This document shows, one piece after another, positions 58,850 through 58,928 of a stretch of 58,928 nt of DNA; position 1 is the first letter of the stretch; each line of letters starts with the position of its first letter. The translations under genes were made by a program, and so were the position numbers. The notes under the pieces are model-generated. The model searched no databases. It had not been told where the DNA came from and worked only from the letters and a program-made list of their open reading frames with translations. The DNA is from Candidatus Symbiothrix dinenymphae. Its GTDB lineage: Bacteria; Bacteroidota; Bacteroidia; Bacteroidales; Azobacteroidaceae. The stretch covers positions 1-58,928 of the forward strand of contig BBRT01000078.1 in NCBI GenBank assembly GCA_001417715.1, written 5' to 3'.

Positions 58850-58909
58850 TCTAATAATATGGTCTAATAAAATAGTTTAGTAAAATGTTTTAATAAAATA
58901 ATAGTACTT

Positions 58910-58928
58910 ATGGCTAAGAGTTTACTTG
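58910..58928 (+). CDS. Start of a further gene, cut by the window end
   Basis: ATG GCT AAG AGT TTA CTT (M-A-K-S-L-L) runs off the edge. The 60-bp spacer before it is AT-rich with reiterated TAATAAAATAG words. Too short to identify; a second dehydratase subunit or activator would be expected here. Confidence 0.4.

Noticed and set aside
1-58928. tRNA, rRNA or riboswitch genes
   Set aside because: I looked for cloverleaf-like and conserved rRNA stretches in the intergenic gaps and saw none; most gaps are filled by repeats or promoters.

Overview
The window looks like a chromosomal segment of a Bacteroidota (Bacteroidales-like) bacterium. Three things point there. Many genes are preceded by a TAnnTTTG box, usually TACCTTTG followed by GC, which is the Bacteroides-type -7 element. 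Five secreted proteins carry C-terminal tails typical of type IX secretion (T9SS) cargo. Lineage-typical genes are present: SecDF fusion, PBP2/RodA, FloA, a TonB-dependent receptor, and multidomain BspA-like/InlB-repeat surface proteins. No tRNA, rRNA or CRISPR array was seen.

Layout. 1-6510: an M6-type protease gene and an ampG-like/glycosyltransferase gene pair lie between two nearly identical 236-bp inverted repeats; the right side also holds a 124-bp tandem duplication. 6665-16930: housekeeping genes (M23/LysM peptidase, mreD-mrdA-rodA, DEAD-box helicase, rRNA methyltransferase, 3'-5' exonuclease, rmlB). 17002-32829: a TonB-dependent receptor and four tandem, paralogous secreted proteins built from a metzincin or GLUG head, DUF5977 repeats, an Asp-rich linker, InlB-type repeats, a Big2 domain, BspA-type LRRs and a T9SS tail. 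33116-46040: a small toxin-antitoxin-like pair, M28 peptidase, secDF, rmlC-rmlA, manA-cutC, floA, an AAA ATPase, a nucleoside phosphorylase and der.

46100-58928 is the accessory and most interesting part. It holds MBOAT O-acyltransferase, SGNH-like protein, FkbH-like HAD protein, KilA-N protein, acyl carrier protein, MaoC-like dehydratase and SDR reductase genes. Then come an AAA ATPase, a methyltransferase, an MNT/HEPN pair, a PIN toxin pair and a 2-hydroxyacyl-CoA dehydratase-like gene. I read MBOAT + SGNH + carrier protein + FkbH as a Dlt-like surface acylation system in which FkbH would load the carrier protein in place of the adenylating enzyme DltA. The region has four long C or G homopolymer tracts. 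One (G13) sits near the 3' end of the maoC-like gene and decides whether its C-terminus is truncated or runs on into an ATGA overlap with the SDR gene. Three (C8AC5, C14, C17) sit in copies of a small membrane-leader ORF placed between a promoter and the next gene. Two of these leader cassettes are followed by deletion remnants of fkbH and acp. This looks like a repeatedly duplicated, phase-variable modification locus.

Two dispersed repeat families cover the window. One is a 28-bp palindromic REP-like element (12 copies), of which seven lie in coding sequence or remnants and add short peptides without breaking the frame. The other is a set of heptanucleotide tandem repeats. All functional calls are from sequence reading only; no database search or structure prediction was run.
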